A stretch of DNA of 64,000 bases from Macrocybe gigantea (taxonomy: Eukaryota > Basidiomycota > Agaricomycetes > Agaricales > Callistosporiaceae), in contig SJRY01000064.1 in assembly GCA_011319805.1 (NCBI GenBank), positions 1-64,000 of the forward strand. The letters are read 5' to 3'. The translations under genes and the position numbers were made by a program. Every line of letters starts with the position of its first letter. The first letter of the stretch is position 1. Positions 53,091 to 63,811 of this stretch are shown piece by piece. A model generated the notes under the pieces. It was not told where the DNA came from, did no database searches, and saw only the letters and a program-made list of their open reading frames with translations.

Positions 53091-54981
53091 ATGGACATCG
53101 AAGGACAGTCACCCCAACTCGTTGGCCGAGAATTTCTAGCCATCGTGATAGCTGGCTTTGGAAATGGGTAAGAAGCGGCCAGAAGTCTTGGGAGCTACCT
53201 TACAAATTAAGTTCTAGGCTTCTTCCATTGACGAGTAGCAATGGCGATGAGCCATGTCCGAAAGCACTGCTCTCTGTCGGCAACAGGCCTGTCATTGATT
53301 ACACGCTTGCTTGGCTAGAACAGTCCGGAATTAAGGGTATGGCTCTCACCTACAGCATTCTCTTTTCTAAGGTTGCGGACCAGATGTATTACTTATCTGC
53401 CCATCCATCCATCGCCCTGCCATTTATCAACACATACACTCCGACATTCCGAGCTCTCCTTCTCCTCTTAGAATCGACCTCCAAACCTACGATGAATCAC
53501 CAGACTCTCCAGCTGGAACTTGCTGTCTACTGCGACATTTTTCTAACCGCATTACAGAGGATTTCATCATTCTACCATGCGACTTTTTGCCGCCTGCATC
53601 CCTTCCTTTGACGAAGCTGTTGAACAAATTTAGATCCGAATCTATATCTGATGACTTGATAGCGACAACTTGCTGGTATTCCTGTGACAAGTCGGTCAAA
53701 GTGCAGTTCCAGAGGACTGGAGTGCCCCTGCTCAACCCGTCTCTATCGCATGGGACGATCAATCTGGAACCCTCCTCTATATCGACACTACTGATGACAT
53801 TGACCGCAATCCGGAGGAGCTGGAATTGAAGATGACCATGCTTACACGGAATGTCATTCGACGATATGTTTTGACCTTTGTCAACTGATGATTTCAACTG
53901 CATCTATTCAGATATCCTCGACTCAGGTTGTCTTCAAAATATCAAGATTCGCATCTATATGTTTGTAGACGTTCCGTTCTGTTCGCGTTGCAGGAAAAAC
54001 CGCAATTTGTTTCATTCCGAGAAGAATTGCTCCCGTGGCTATGCAAAATCCAATATCAACGCGCCAAAAGAGAGAAATACCAAAATGGTGCTATGTCATT
54101 CGCCTTGACGATAGAGAGATAAATAACCCTATAACCCTCCAATAGTATTTGACCAAGTTAACCCGCAATCGCTGTCCTTAAAGCACTCAACTCTAATATC
54201 TCACCACACAAAGCGCCTGCACAAGGCTGAATACGATGCATCAGAGCACCTTCGCGAGATTGTCATATCCGTTCCCTCATCCCCAATACCTGCCGATGAC
54301 AGCAAATGCCCTGTAGCGACAGTCCGGATTGGCGTCATTCTTCACAATGTGGAAGGTGACATTGCAACGCGCGTAAACACACTGCCAGATTTTGTTGCAG
54401 TTAACAGACGCGTGAGCAATCAGCGGGTATCTCGTCCTCAAACGTTTTGCTGATATTTTCCTGTCCAGATCCTCTTACAAGCTGCTTATACATTGCCAAC
54501 CGATCCTAAAAACCGGTCTTTGATAGATCCAAAAGCGCAAATATCCCCGGATAATATCATAGGGGAATCAACTCGGGTTGCGGAACGCGCCACGATCAAG
54601 AAATCGGTCATCGGCCGTCATTGTGTCATCGGTAAAATGACGAAAATAGTTGGATGCATATTACTAGACCACTGTGTGGTCGAGGACGGGTAAATCGCAG
54701 TCTAATGGCGAGCCTCCTGTTGTTGACTCCTTTTCAGAGCCAAGTTGGATGGCTGCGTTCTAGGCAAGAATACCAAAGTAGGAGCAAAAGCTGAAATGCA
54801 ACGATGTCTCACGCAGCCCGGATACGAGATTGCGCCTGGAGGTAATCCTTTCATTCACAACGGGGCACAGTCTAACACGCGTTCAGAGGCTTTTCGGGGT
54901 GAAAAATTGGAGCTATCTGACTGGACCGCCCACGTTAGGCGCGAAACGGAGCACGAGGAATCGGACGATGAGCACATATGA
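53091..54981 (+). CDS. GCD1: Translation initiation factor eIF2B subunit gamma
   Basis: Exons by reading: 53091-53167, 53218-53336, 53384-about 53855, 53912-54087, 54146-54411, 54469-54689 and 54739-54981. The product starts MDIEGQSPQLVGREFLAIVIAGFGNG, then LLPLTSSNGDEPCPKALLSVGNRPVIDYTL (nucleotidyltransferase-like), ITEDFIILPCDFLPPA, IDTTDDIDRNPEELELKM, DSHLYVCRRSVL and LPWLCKIQYQRAKREKY. The C-terminus has left-handed beta-helix repeats (GESTRVAERATIKKSVIGRHCVIG, GCVLGKNTKVG). This is the catalytic-complex gamma subunit of the guanine nucleotide exchange factor for eIF2. Two problems: a one-base frame break near 53690 (an AAA run), and an intron donor near 53856 that reads GA rather than GT. 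Confidence 0.88.
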
Positions 54982-56072
54982 CTTTCCCGAAGACGCGTAT
55001 TAATTCTAGTTTCCAGTTACCGCTGTTTCAGAAACAATTAGACCAGTTTCGATTTTGCAGCGTTCCGCGACCGTGTTTATACCGTGGGAGATCAGGAACC
55101 TGGACAGACCATGAACATGGTCACTCGCTCAATTACAAATCAGTGAAAGGACTAATGTCAGAGTTTTTGCTGCTATAGTTAAGTATGCTATATGTGCTGT
55201 ACATTGCCACTACATCTGCTCTGAAACTGCATTTTGACTTTGTCAAGGAATGCGAGAATTGGTAAGGTAGGCCTCAGACAAAACCTGCCACGTCATGTGC
55301 CATGACCATTCTGTGACAGGAATCATGTCATTGTGTACCGTGGGAGACCAGGCAGTCGGCCACCCTGGGAAGTCGGTCACCTTGAGTTTATGATGAATCA
55401 GCGGCTCTCTCAGTAAAAATTTGTATCTCAAATTCAATGTCAAGCTTATGGCCAACTATATCTGAATTCTACGACGACAGAAGCATGTGGTGTGAACAAA
55501 TTCATGTCGCATTTCCGAAAATGGCTTGTTTGGTTATGTTTGGACACCAGTCGCCACAGGAATGCATTATCACCACCTTCATTGCGCAAGTTTCGAGCGC
55601 AACAATTCATCTCATCGTTTGTTGAACCCTTTGGTGAGTGTTTCCAAGTGCTGTCATTGATCTCTCCCAGGACCTAACATCATTATAGCTTGTTTCATTT
55701 TGGTCCATGCCAAATCTCAAGCTGAATGGAGCCCTGATTGCTGAACTCGCTATCATGTCAAGCAAGTAAGTGACCGTAAAATGCTTTCACTCTCACAACC
55801 TATGCCCCTTTCCCATTCATTTCATGTACTGAATATAATTTTAGAATTTTTTCTTTGGGCTCTGTGGCCATGGAACAAGAAGTACATGGTTGGAGTGATG
55901 CAGCAAAATCCAAATGTAGGTTTTCTGAAGCATGGACCAGATCTCAATTGCAATGGTTCTAATAGAAAGATAATGATATGAAAGTGCCAGAGAGACTGCC
56001 CTTACATGACTATGAAGCTAGTAAGCACTCAGCACCCTTCTCTTTTCACCTTATCAGTTGACTTTTGTATTC
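54982..56072. other. Unassigned region downstream of eIF2B-gamma
   Basis: About 1.1 kb. GTGTACCGTGGGAGACCAGG (near 55336) resembles TTATACCGTGGGAGATCAGG (near 55077), a short imperfect repeat. No conserved protein is recognisable on either strand; the longest frames are 60-70 codons without motifs. It may contain the eIF2B 3' UTR and remnants of old insertions. Confidence 0.35.
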
Positions 56073-56515
56073 TGTTACATTTCATACAGCAACTCCCAGT
56101 GCTATGCAAAACCAAGTCTGCATGCAGGTCACTCTAACTAACTCAAAGAGGAGAGGCAGGGAGAAGTTTGCTAATAATTAGCCAGCTCGAAGCTGAGTTC
56201 TACTACATACAATTTGACTATTTATACGTTATGACTCCTAAGCACAGACCACAACTATGCTATCCTCGTGTTATGTGAAACCCTTAACCCTTGTCTGCAT
56301 GAGTAAGGATTCGACTGCACTCCTCATATTGTCCTGTAGATACTGCGCAATAACCCTATACCCTAGTCAGTGCTAATGTGTTGTTGTCATAGGGTTTCCT
56401 TGAGTCGCTTCATTATATCTTATTTGTTGCATCACAGTTTGTGTCATGTGTTTGTCATGTGATCTTGAGTCATGTGCCCATTGTCAAGATGATGATAAGT
56501 TTTGAAATCGTAACA
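56073..56515 (-). repeat. Solo LTR (family 3), inverted relative to 34279-34690
   Basis: 443 bp with TGTTAC at the left and GTAACA at the right. Read on the minus strand it has TATAAATA (reverse complement at 56219-56226) and about 400 bp similarity to 34279-34690. Flanks TATTC and CCCAG do not match, so no 5-bp target duplication is seen. Confidence 0.65.
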
Positions 56516-56668
56516 CCCAGGCAATCTTGTGACATTATCAGAGATAAGGTAGGATAATGGTTTCCACAATTTCCATGTATCAGATATAATCCATTACATG
56601 TGGTTCACATGAGGCATGATTCCATGTTGATGCAGTCGAATACTGTAGTTATTTTACTGCAAACTATC

Positions 56669-57315
56669 ATGATGTCTGATAATGATGGCAAAGCAAATGA
56701 AATCAATATTGAAGAAATGGATCAGAAGGAACATATCCAGCTTGCACTGAAGGCCATAAAGGAACAAAAGATCTCACTGTGCTATGCCACTGTTGATTAT
56801 CAAGTTCCATGCTCGACATTATGAGATGGCTATAGTGGGGTTTCCACATGTCAGGCTGCTCATGAGCATGAACAAAAGCTCAAGCTGCCTGAGGAGGAGG
56901 TTCTCATTGAGTGGGTAAAGGAAATGGAGAGGCAAGGACTTCCACTTACACCACAAATACTTACTGATTATGCATTGGACATTTGTGGCAAGCAACTTGG
57001 AGTATCATGGTATAAACGATTCAAGAAACAACATCCTGACCTTGCTATCTGTTATACTCAGAGCCTTAAAGAATGTCATGCATGCGCCCTGAATCCTACT
57101 ATAACACAAGAGTTTTTTGACATGCTTCAAGAACTTATCGAGAAATATCAAATTTCTGAGGAGAATATATATAATATAGATGAGAAGGGTATTCAGCTAG
57201 GCATTGGGAAGCGGATTGCTGCCTTCATTGATCGCAACCAGAAGACAGTGCAACATGTCGAAGCAAGAGACAATGAGCTTGTCACAATCATCAAAACTGT
57301 CTGTGCAGATGGGAC
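56669..57315 (+). pseudogene. pogo-like (Tigger/Fot1-type) transposase, cut by Gypsy-2
   Basis: ATG at 56669 opens MMSDNDGKANEINIEEMDQ, then an N-terminal helix-turn-helix (IQLALKAIKEQKISLCYATVDYQVPCSTL). A TGA at 56821-56823 follows, where related transposases have an Arg codon, which fits CGA to TGA decay. A CENP-B-type second HTH follows (VLIEWVKEMERQGLPLTPQILTDYAL, SWYKRFKKQHPDL). The DDE domain begins at NIYNIDEKGIQLG, the first catalytic Asp, and stops at TVCADGT, where the Gypsy-2 LTR starts at 57316. The C-terminal half of the DDE domain is not found on the other side (63812 onward). Confidence 0.82.
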
Positions 57316-57635
57316 TGTTAGGCTAGACGAATCTCAGAAGGACTCGGGCAGACTAAGTGTGAGAGTGGTCTTGAGATGATGGCAAAAGGAATATTAAGCC
57401 TAGTGCTACTGGTACATCTGGGAGTCCTTATATACATTACAGTACTTGAGCATGGACCATGGGCTGCGCAATGCTGTAGACTGCAGATGAGTAAGACTGG
57501 AAGGAGATGACTCAGGATGACTAGGGAAGTGGGATGACTCGATGGCTGCGTGCTGCGCAGCATGATGGGGGAGATAAGGGATGTGGGAAAGATAAGATAA
57601 GAAAATGAATAGTCCTTTGGGCGGTATCCGTAACA
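57316..57635 (-). repeat. Gypsy-2 copy 2, 3' LTR
   Basis: 320 bp, reverse complement runs from TGTTACGGAT to AGCCTAACA. It contains the family TATATAAG and AGGCTTAATAT motifs and interrupts the pogo transposase on its left side. Confidence 0.88.
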
Positions 57636-57672
57636 TCACCCTCTCTTTAGATTCGCATCCTCGTGAAAAACC

Positions 57673-58080
57673 TTAGTCCAGCTGTCCCCACCCAGTATTG
57701 GTCTCCCAGGCAGTCACGGCATGTGGGGCCCATGTATGAATGAGCTCTTCATTATAAGCGTGGATGTGATGGAGTGTGGTGGCAAGGAGTTTAAGTCACT
57801 GGTTTTCTGTGCGAAGCATTTCCATCGCCTCGCAAAGTGCGATACGTTCAGCTGCAGTGGGGCCGGTCCCATCAGGGGTTCGCCCGGTCCAGAGGTGTGT
57901 GCGGACGGTCATAACATAGCGCATATATATGCCAAGTATGATGGTGAGGGGGTCCATGTAGTCGCTAGCATTGAGAATCCTTGCCAGATTCTCGAGGTCG
58001 CTTGGGTGGTTGGGGATAGGTGCGCAGCTGCCCTCGCTGCTGTCGATGCTGATGGGGGTGTTGGTGGTCATGAAGTGCAA
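57673..58080 (-). CDS. Small 3' ORF of Gypsy-2, copy 2
   Basis: Reads MHFMTTNTPISIDSSEGSCA, LENLARILNASDYMDPLT, HLWTGRTPDGTGPTAAER, CEAMEMLRTENQ and TGA at 57798-57796. The open frame continues 40 codons to TAA at 57675-57673, exactly as in copy 1. No frameshift between the copies over about 130 codons. Confidence 0.6.
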
Positions 58081-59575
58081 TTTTTGGTCTTCTTCCCTCT
58101 TGTCGTGATCCTTTTATCCTGGTTCACAGTCTTCTTTAGGAAGTGGTCTAGAGCTTGCTGCGCATTCCCCAGTTCCTTCTCTTTGATCCATGTGTTCTCT
58201 TCGTATCCATATCCTTTCCATTTGACCAGGAATAGTATCCCCCTCCCTTGTTTCTTCCTTTTTAGGATCTCTTCTATCTCGTACTCTTCTTCATCATTTA
58301 TGATTTCAGGGGGTGGTGGTGATGGTCACTCTTGTATCTTGAAACGGGGTCCTTTGTAAGGCGTGAGCAGTGTTTCATTGAACATGGGGTGTATCAGCTG
58401 CCATGATGCTGGGAGTTCCAGGCGATATGCTGAGGCTCCTTTCTTTTCAACCACCTTGAATGGTCCATATCAGAGTGCCGATAACTTCTTTGATGGTCAA
58501 TTGACTGTGATATTGGTGGCTTCTAGCCATACTCTATCCCCTTTCTTGTATTCACGGGTGGGTTTTCGTCTCGCATCGTAATTGTCTTTGGCTCGTGTTT
58601 GTGCATATTGCAGTACAACATTTGCTTCCTTTCGTATTTGGTTCATTCTTTTGATGAAGTCTTTTGCTGTGGGGTTATTCCCTTCTGTCATCTGTGGCTC
58701 TCCCTTCCAGGGGTGCATTCCATAGTTGAGGTAGAATGGTGTCTCCTTCATTCCCTGGTGTGCTTTGTCATTGTATTGGTACTCTGCGATTGCTATCCAT
58801 TCTGCCCAATCGTCCTGTAAGTTGTTTGTGAAGCTTCTGAGGAAGGCTTCCGTTTCTTGGTGGGATCGCTCCGCCTGTCCATCTGTCTGTAGGTGATAGG
58901 CCGTTGATAGATTTTGCTTTGTTCCGAGTAATTTTAGAAGTGCTGTCATGAATCGTGCTGTGAACTGGGGTCCTCGATCACTAATGATCTTTCGTGGGAT
59001 TCCATGAAGCCGCCACACATTGTCTCAGTATAGTCATGCGAGACCTTCTGCTGTGAGTTCAGTCTTTGTGGGAACTAGGTGGATCATCTTGGTCAGGCGG
59101 TCTGTGACTGCGGCAATGGCATTAAAGCCATTCGAGCTGGGTAGCGGTCCTATGAGATCTACTCCGATATCTTCCCATAGTTGCTGTGGGACTTCGTGCG
59201 GGTGCAGGGGTGCATGTTTCTTTTGTCAGATGATTTTGTTTCACTGACATGTTTCGCATCCATTGACATACTTCTTGATGTCCGTTAGCATTGATGGCCA
59301 CCAATAGGTGTGGCTTATGAGCTCGTGCATGCGGTATTGCCCTGGGTGTCCTCTGATAGGTGTGTCATGGTGTTCAAACATGATGTTTTCCTTCAGTTTG
59401 TTGTCTGGAGGAACGTAGATTTTTCCTCCTATGTATACGATATGGTCGTCTTCTGTGAACCAGTGTGGTTTTTCCTTCAGTCCTGTTGTTACGATCGTCT
59501 CCCTTTGTGTGCATTGTCGAATTTGTTCTATCCTTGAGGATTCGATCATTGTGATTCCTCTTGTTTATAATGTTT
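58081..59575 (-). pseudogene. Gypsy-2 copy 2 integrase and chromodomain
   Basis: Minus-strand frames: zinc module EHHDTPIRGHPGQYRMH with CETCQ; core with ISDRGPQFTARFMTALLKLLG and TDGQAERSHQETEAFLRSF; then YDARRKPTREYKKGDRVWLEA. TGA codons at 59036-59034 and 58499-58497 match those of copy 1. The chromodomain (58330-58085) reads NDEEEYEIEEILKRKKQGRG then LVKWKGYGYEENTWI in one frame, intact unlike copy 1. Confidence 0.85.
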
Positions 59576-60907
59576 CATTATTTTCTGCTTCTTCTTTCCA
59601 TGGGTGTTCATCCTCGAACATCATAAATTCAAAGTCTCGTTCATTATTCTCTTCCAGATGTCGAATGAATGCTGCTTCTTTGATCATTTGTATGTCATCC
59701 TTCTCTGCTAGGTTTTCTTCATATCCTGCCATCTGTGACAGGACATCCGCTTTTCCATTCGCCTTTCCTGGTACATGTCATAGTTCGTAGTCATATTCCT
59801 GTAATTTCAGGTACCAGCCAATCTGTCTCGAATTGAGTCGCTGCGGCTTCCAGAAGTATGATAGGTTTTTGTGATCTGTCAATATTTCGAACTTCTCTCG
59901 AGCTTCAAGGAGGTATTGTCTCCATGTCTTCAGTGCAACTATTATTGCAAGGAGTTCCTTGTCATAGATTTCATAGTTTTGCTCTGCTGGAGTCATGCTT
60001 CTGGAAATGAATGCAATTGGGTGCCATAGTCCTTTCTGCTGTTGTGATAGTACCGCTCCAATGGCATATCCTGAGGCATCCATTTCAACTCAGAATTTTC
60101 CTTCTGTCTGTAGTAGTGCTAGAATGGGTGCTGAGGTTATATGTCAGATCAGTTCTTTGAAAGCATCCTGTTGCTTGTCTGTCCACTGGAATGCTTTGTT
60201 TCCAGTCAACTCCATCAGGGGTTTAGCGACTTTTGCGTATCCCTTGATGAATCGTCGGTAAAAGTTCGTGAATCCCAAGAACTTTTGTAGTTCTTTCTTC
60301 ATCTTTGGGGTTGGCCAGGATTGTACAGCTGTGATCTTTTCTGGTTCCATTTCTACCTTCCCTTCTCCTATGATGTATCCTAGTACTGGGACTTTTGATA
60401 ATTCCCAGATGCATTTCGGTCCTTTGATGAACAGGTCATTCTTGTTCAGTATTTCCATGACTTCTATGGTGTTCTTTTGGAGTTCCTCTCGTGTTCGTCC
60501 AATGATTATGATGTCGTCCATATAGATTATGCACACTCTTCTTCGTATTTGATCTTGGAAGAGGCTCACCATCATTCAGCTAAAAGTGCCTGGTGCGTTG
60601 CACTGCCCAAAATACATGACTGTCAGTTCGAAGAGTCCTCTTGCTGTTAGGAAGGCTGCCTTCCATTCGTCCCTTTCCGGATGCACATGTTATTGTATCC
60701 CCAAATGATATCGATCTTGCTAAAGTACTTTGCTCCTTGTAATACGTCAAGGAGCTCGCTGATGCATGGTAGTGGGAACTTGTCTTTGACTATATATTTG
60801 TTTATCTCCTGGTAGTCTTGGATGAGTCATTTGCTTCCATCCTTCTTGTTGCGAAAGAAGCAGAGTGCTGCGTAAGGCGATTTCGATGGGCGTATTTTTC
60901 CTATTCA
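59576..60907 (-). pseudogene. Gypsy-2 copy 2 RT and RNase H
   Basis: RT has MMVSLFQDQIRRRVCIIYMDDIIIIGRT with both catalytic Asp, and KFLGFTNFYRRFIKGYAKVAKPLMEL without the stop seen in copy 1. RNase H shows MDASGYAIGAVLSQQQKG, YDKELLAIIVAL and LTDHKNLSYF. A TGA after GTFS near 60577 and further breaks at 60680 and 60130 remain. It starts after the shared TGA at 60907-60905. Confidence 0.85.
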
Positions 60908-61818
60908 TAATCCTTCTTCGACGAAGGCATCTAGTTCCTCCAGTTCCTTCTGTGTCATCGGATAGACCTTGCTCGGTATCGTTTTGGGTGCATCCTTCGT
61001 TAAGTTTATTTCATGGTCCCATTCCTTGTGGTCTGGTAAGCGATCAAAGTTCTTCTCCTTGAAGAGGTGTTTGAATCTGATCAGATATGGGGGTATCTGG
61101 GTTCCTGTCTTGTCGCTGGCTGTGGTTTTTGCTGATTCAGCCACCTTCTGTATCTTAATCGTTTGGTGGTTTATTTTGCACGTTTTAGGGCATCTGTCGA
61201 AGACAACTTCTCCTGTCCTCCATTTGATTGTTGGGTTGTGGTAGACAAGCCAGTCATGTCCTAGTAGCATGTCGGTTTTTCCGATGTCGAGTACGATGGC
61301 TTCCATGTGCTCCTTGTGTCCTTTAATGTTGATGTGGACCTCCGCTACTTGGTCTGCTGTTTTCTGGCGGTTGGGTGATCCATCTGCATTTATGATGGGA
61401 ATCTTCTTGATTCGTCGTGTCTTCAGTCCTGTTTTTGCTACTATTGTGGTGTTGATGCAGGTCCTATCTGCTCTGCTATCGACTTCTGGTGTTATCGTTG
61501 TGATTCCTTTTTATGTTCGTATCCTCGCTGGTACTGCGAGCTCTTTCCTCTTTAGTGGTTTGTCTCCTTGGATGGTTTTTCTTGGTGCTTCAGATCGCTT
61601 GGCGGAAATGGTGTATTTCAGAGTATGGGATGATCTACATCCAGTATCGAAGCGAGTCTGTTTCAGTTGTATGGGTCGTGATTTAGCACCTTCTAGTTGG
61701 ACCCTTCAGCAAAACCCTCTTTGTCAGAGCTTTCTTCATCCTTGTCTTCTTTGTCCTCTCCTTCTTCTTCTTTCACTTCTCTGACCTGGGATTTTCCTTT
61801 CTTCTTCTTCCTGCAGTT
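60905..61818 (-). pseudogene. Gypsy-2 copy 2 protease region
   Basis: Contains PEVDSRADRTCINTAIVAKTG, HINIKGHKEHMEAIVLDIGKTDMLLGHDWLVYHNP and LPDHKEWDHEINLTKDAPKTIPSKVYPMTQKELEELDAF. The TAA at 61513-61511 lies between the basic KRKELAVPARIRT and KGITTITPEV segments, at the same codon as in copy 1. Confidence 0.72.
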
Positions 61819-63425
61819 CTATGCATAGTGTTCCTTTAAGCCACAATTGAAACATGTGACATTTGCTGCTCCTTTTCGTGGTTCCGGGCAGTTTCGTGAG
61901 AGGTGTCCTGGTTTATTGCAGTTGAAGCAGTTGTTGCTTCGTACTTTATCAACTTCCATGGCCTGTCCTGCTCCTCGGCTTGGGTTTCCGGTCTTGCGCT
62001 GATTGCTTGTGAATTCTCCTCTCATCACATTTCTGTGTTCATCGATGTTTCATCCAATCGCTCGAACTGTCTTGATATATTCATTTCCATCTGTTGGAAG
62101 TGTGGAGATTGAGTGTACGGCTTCTGCTATCCTTCGGTTTAAGCTCTTCTCAAGTAGGAAACGAGGGGCTGTTCCTGTCATTCCTGCTTTCCCTGTGAGG
62201 TCTACGAATTCATCCAAAAATTTGTCAATGGGTCGGTTCCCCTGTCTGATATTGAATAGTTTGCTTCCTGCTTGTGATGGTGACATGACATTGCTGAATC
62301 GTGTCTCTATCTCAGTTATGAAGTCGGCCCATGTGCTTTGGTTGGTAGTGGTGTCAATCTTCTTTGACGCCCAGTGGGCTCTGGGTCCGTCGGTCATTCT
62401 AGACAGGACCGCTCCAATCTTCTGTGTATCCATGAGGTCTCCATGTGCGGTTATGTAAAGTTTCATCTTCCTCCACCAAATATCGAAGGACGTTCGATCT
62501 CCTGTAAAGGATTTCGGGTCGGCGATGATTCCCTTGTATTCTGTCGTCATCCTTTGGGGGTTTCTTCGTCGTTCTCTTGGTCTTGGCTTTCCTGTTCCTG
62601 GATCTGTTGTTCTTGGGTCTGCTGTGCTTGTGCTTGGGCTCGCTGTTCTTGGAGCTGTTTCTGTCTTCACTCCTCTCTCTGTTCTTTCCAGTAGTCTAGG
62701 TCGACTCCTGCGATTCTACAAGCTAGTTCAAAATCGGCCCACTCTGCAGTGGTCGGTCTGTTTGTCTTTGGTAATCCTTTTCGCTCCCTCCACCGATAGT
62801 ATTTGTCCCAGTCATTGTTGCTTACTTTCGCCACGGTGGTGCGATTCTTTCCTTATGCAGTGCTTCGGCGGATCGGTCCTCTGAAGGGGTTCGGTGGTTT
62901 CGTTCCTGTATGTTCTTGACTCTGGTGTCGTTCTCGTTGGTTCTGTCGTACGCTCTGTGCGTCATGCCCTCTCTGTATCAGTATGTCTTCCTCCTGTGTT
63001 CGGCGATTATAGTTCTCGATCTGTTGTCATCTAAAGTCTCGGGCTTGTGTTCATTCTTCTCTCGTTTTCTTGCGGATGGGTTTGTCCTCTTCTTCAGCAA
63101 GAAGATTCTGGTCTGACCACAGCTCTTCTGGGCTTATCCCATATTCTCCTTCTAGGAAGAGTTCTGCAATGAGTTGTGCTGCTCCTTCGCTGAGGATCTC
63201 AGCGGGCTCGTCTGTGGTGGTGAAGGCAAACTCTCTCAGAAATGCCTGTTCTTTGTCATTGCTACTTGGTGTAGGCATGCTCTCTCTCTTCTGTTTATTT
63301 GGATTGCTAGTGTCTCTGCAGGTGGCATGGACTGTCTCTATGAATGGTGTGAACTGCAATGTCTGGTCTACTTCTCTGAGCCAGGTGCTCTCATCACTCA
63401 CACTAGTGCTTACTGGATTGGCAAC
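61819..63425 (-). pseudogene. Gypsy-2 copy 2 Gag with two CCHC zinc knuckles
   Basis: MSDESTWLREVDQ near 63401, then SEGAAQLIAELFLEGEYG, a middle region missing from copy 1 (about 63250-62670), and an intact 206-codon frame (62670-62050) with YKGIIADPKSFTGDRTSFDIWW and FITEIETRFSNVMSPSQAG. Zinc knuckles CFNCNKPGHLSRNC and CFNCGLKEHYA-x-NC lie at about 61950-61820, the second broken by a TAG. Several Arg codons of copy 1 are Cys or Gln here, as CpG decay predicts. Confidence 0.83.
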
Positions 63426-63515
63426 TGCTTGTCATCAAATGTTGATCAAGTCTTTGATAAAGTATGACATAGTGTGTGTATGAGTCTGAGTGAGTCTTGA
63501 CAAGGCTTAATATCC

Positions 63516-63811
63516 TGTTAGGCTAGATGAATCTCAAAAGGACTTGGGCAGACTAAGTGTGAGAGTGGTCTTGAGACGATGGCAAAAGGAATATTAAGCC
63601 TAGCATTACTGGTACATCTGGGAGTCCTTATATATGCTACAGTACTTGAGCACGGACCATAGGCTGCACAATGCTATCGACTGCAGATAAGTAAGACTGG
63701 AAGGAGATGACTCAATGGCTGCATGCTGTGCAGCATGATGGGAAAGATAAGGGATATAGGAAGGATAAGATAAGAAATTGAATGGTCCTTTGGATGACAT
63801 TCATAATAGCA
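63516..63811 (-). repeat. Gypsy-2 copy 2, 5' LTR (decayed, internal deletion)
   Basis: Reverse complement ends AGCCTAACA at 63516. The other end is eroded (expected TGTTACAGACG). It is about 25 bp shorter than other LTRs. The self-priming pair is kept: the PBS complement AGGCTTAATAT at about 63503-63513 and ATATTAAGCCT in the LTR near 63592. Confidence 0.75.

Larger units (their letters stand above)
57316..63811 (-). mobile_element. Gypsy-2 copy 2: reverse-strand chromovirus, more complete gag, decayed right end
   Basis: About 6.5 kb with LTRs at 57316-57635 (3') and 63516-63811 (5'). It carries the same gene order as copy 1, with the gag segment that copy 1 lacks. The left LTR and most of the body are close to copy 1, while the right LTR and adjoining 500 bp have lost many CpG sites and the LTR has an internal deletion of about 27 bp. 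The flanks (GGGAC at 57311-57315; TAGGT after 63811) do not match. The element may be a recombinant of two insertions. Confidence 0.85.

Noticed and set aside
53384..53640. Large deletion in eIF2B-gamma after the second exon
   Set aside because: Using the acceptor at 53383 (GACCAG) restores DVLLICPSIHRPAIYQHI and the frame, so no deletion is needed.
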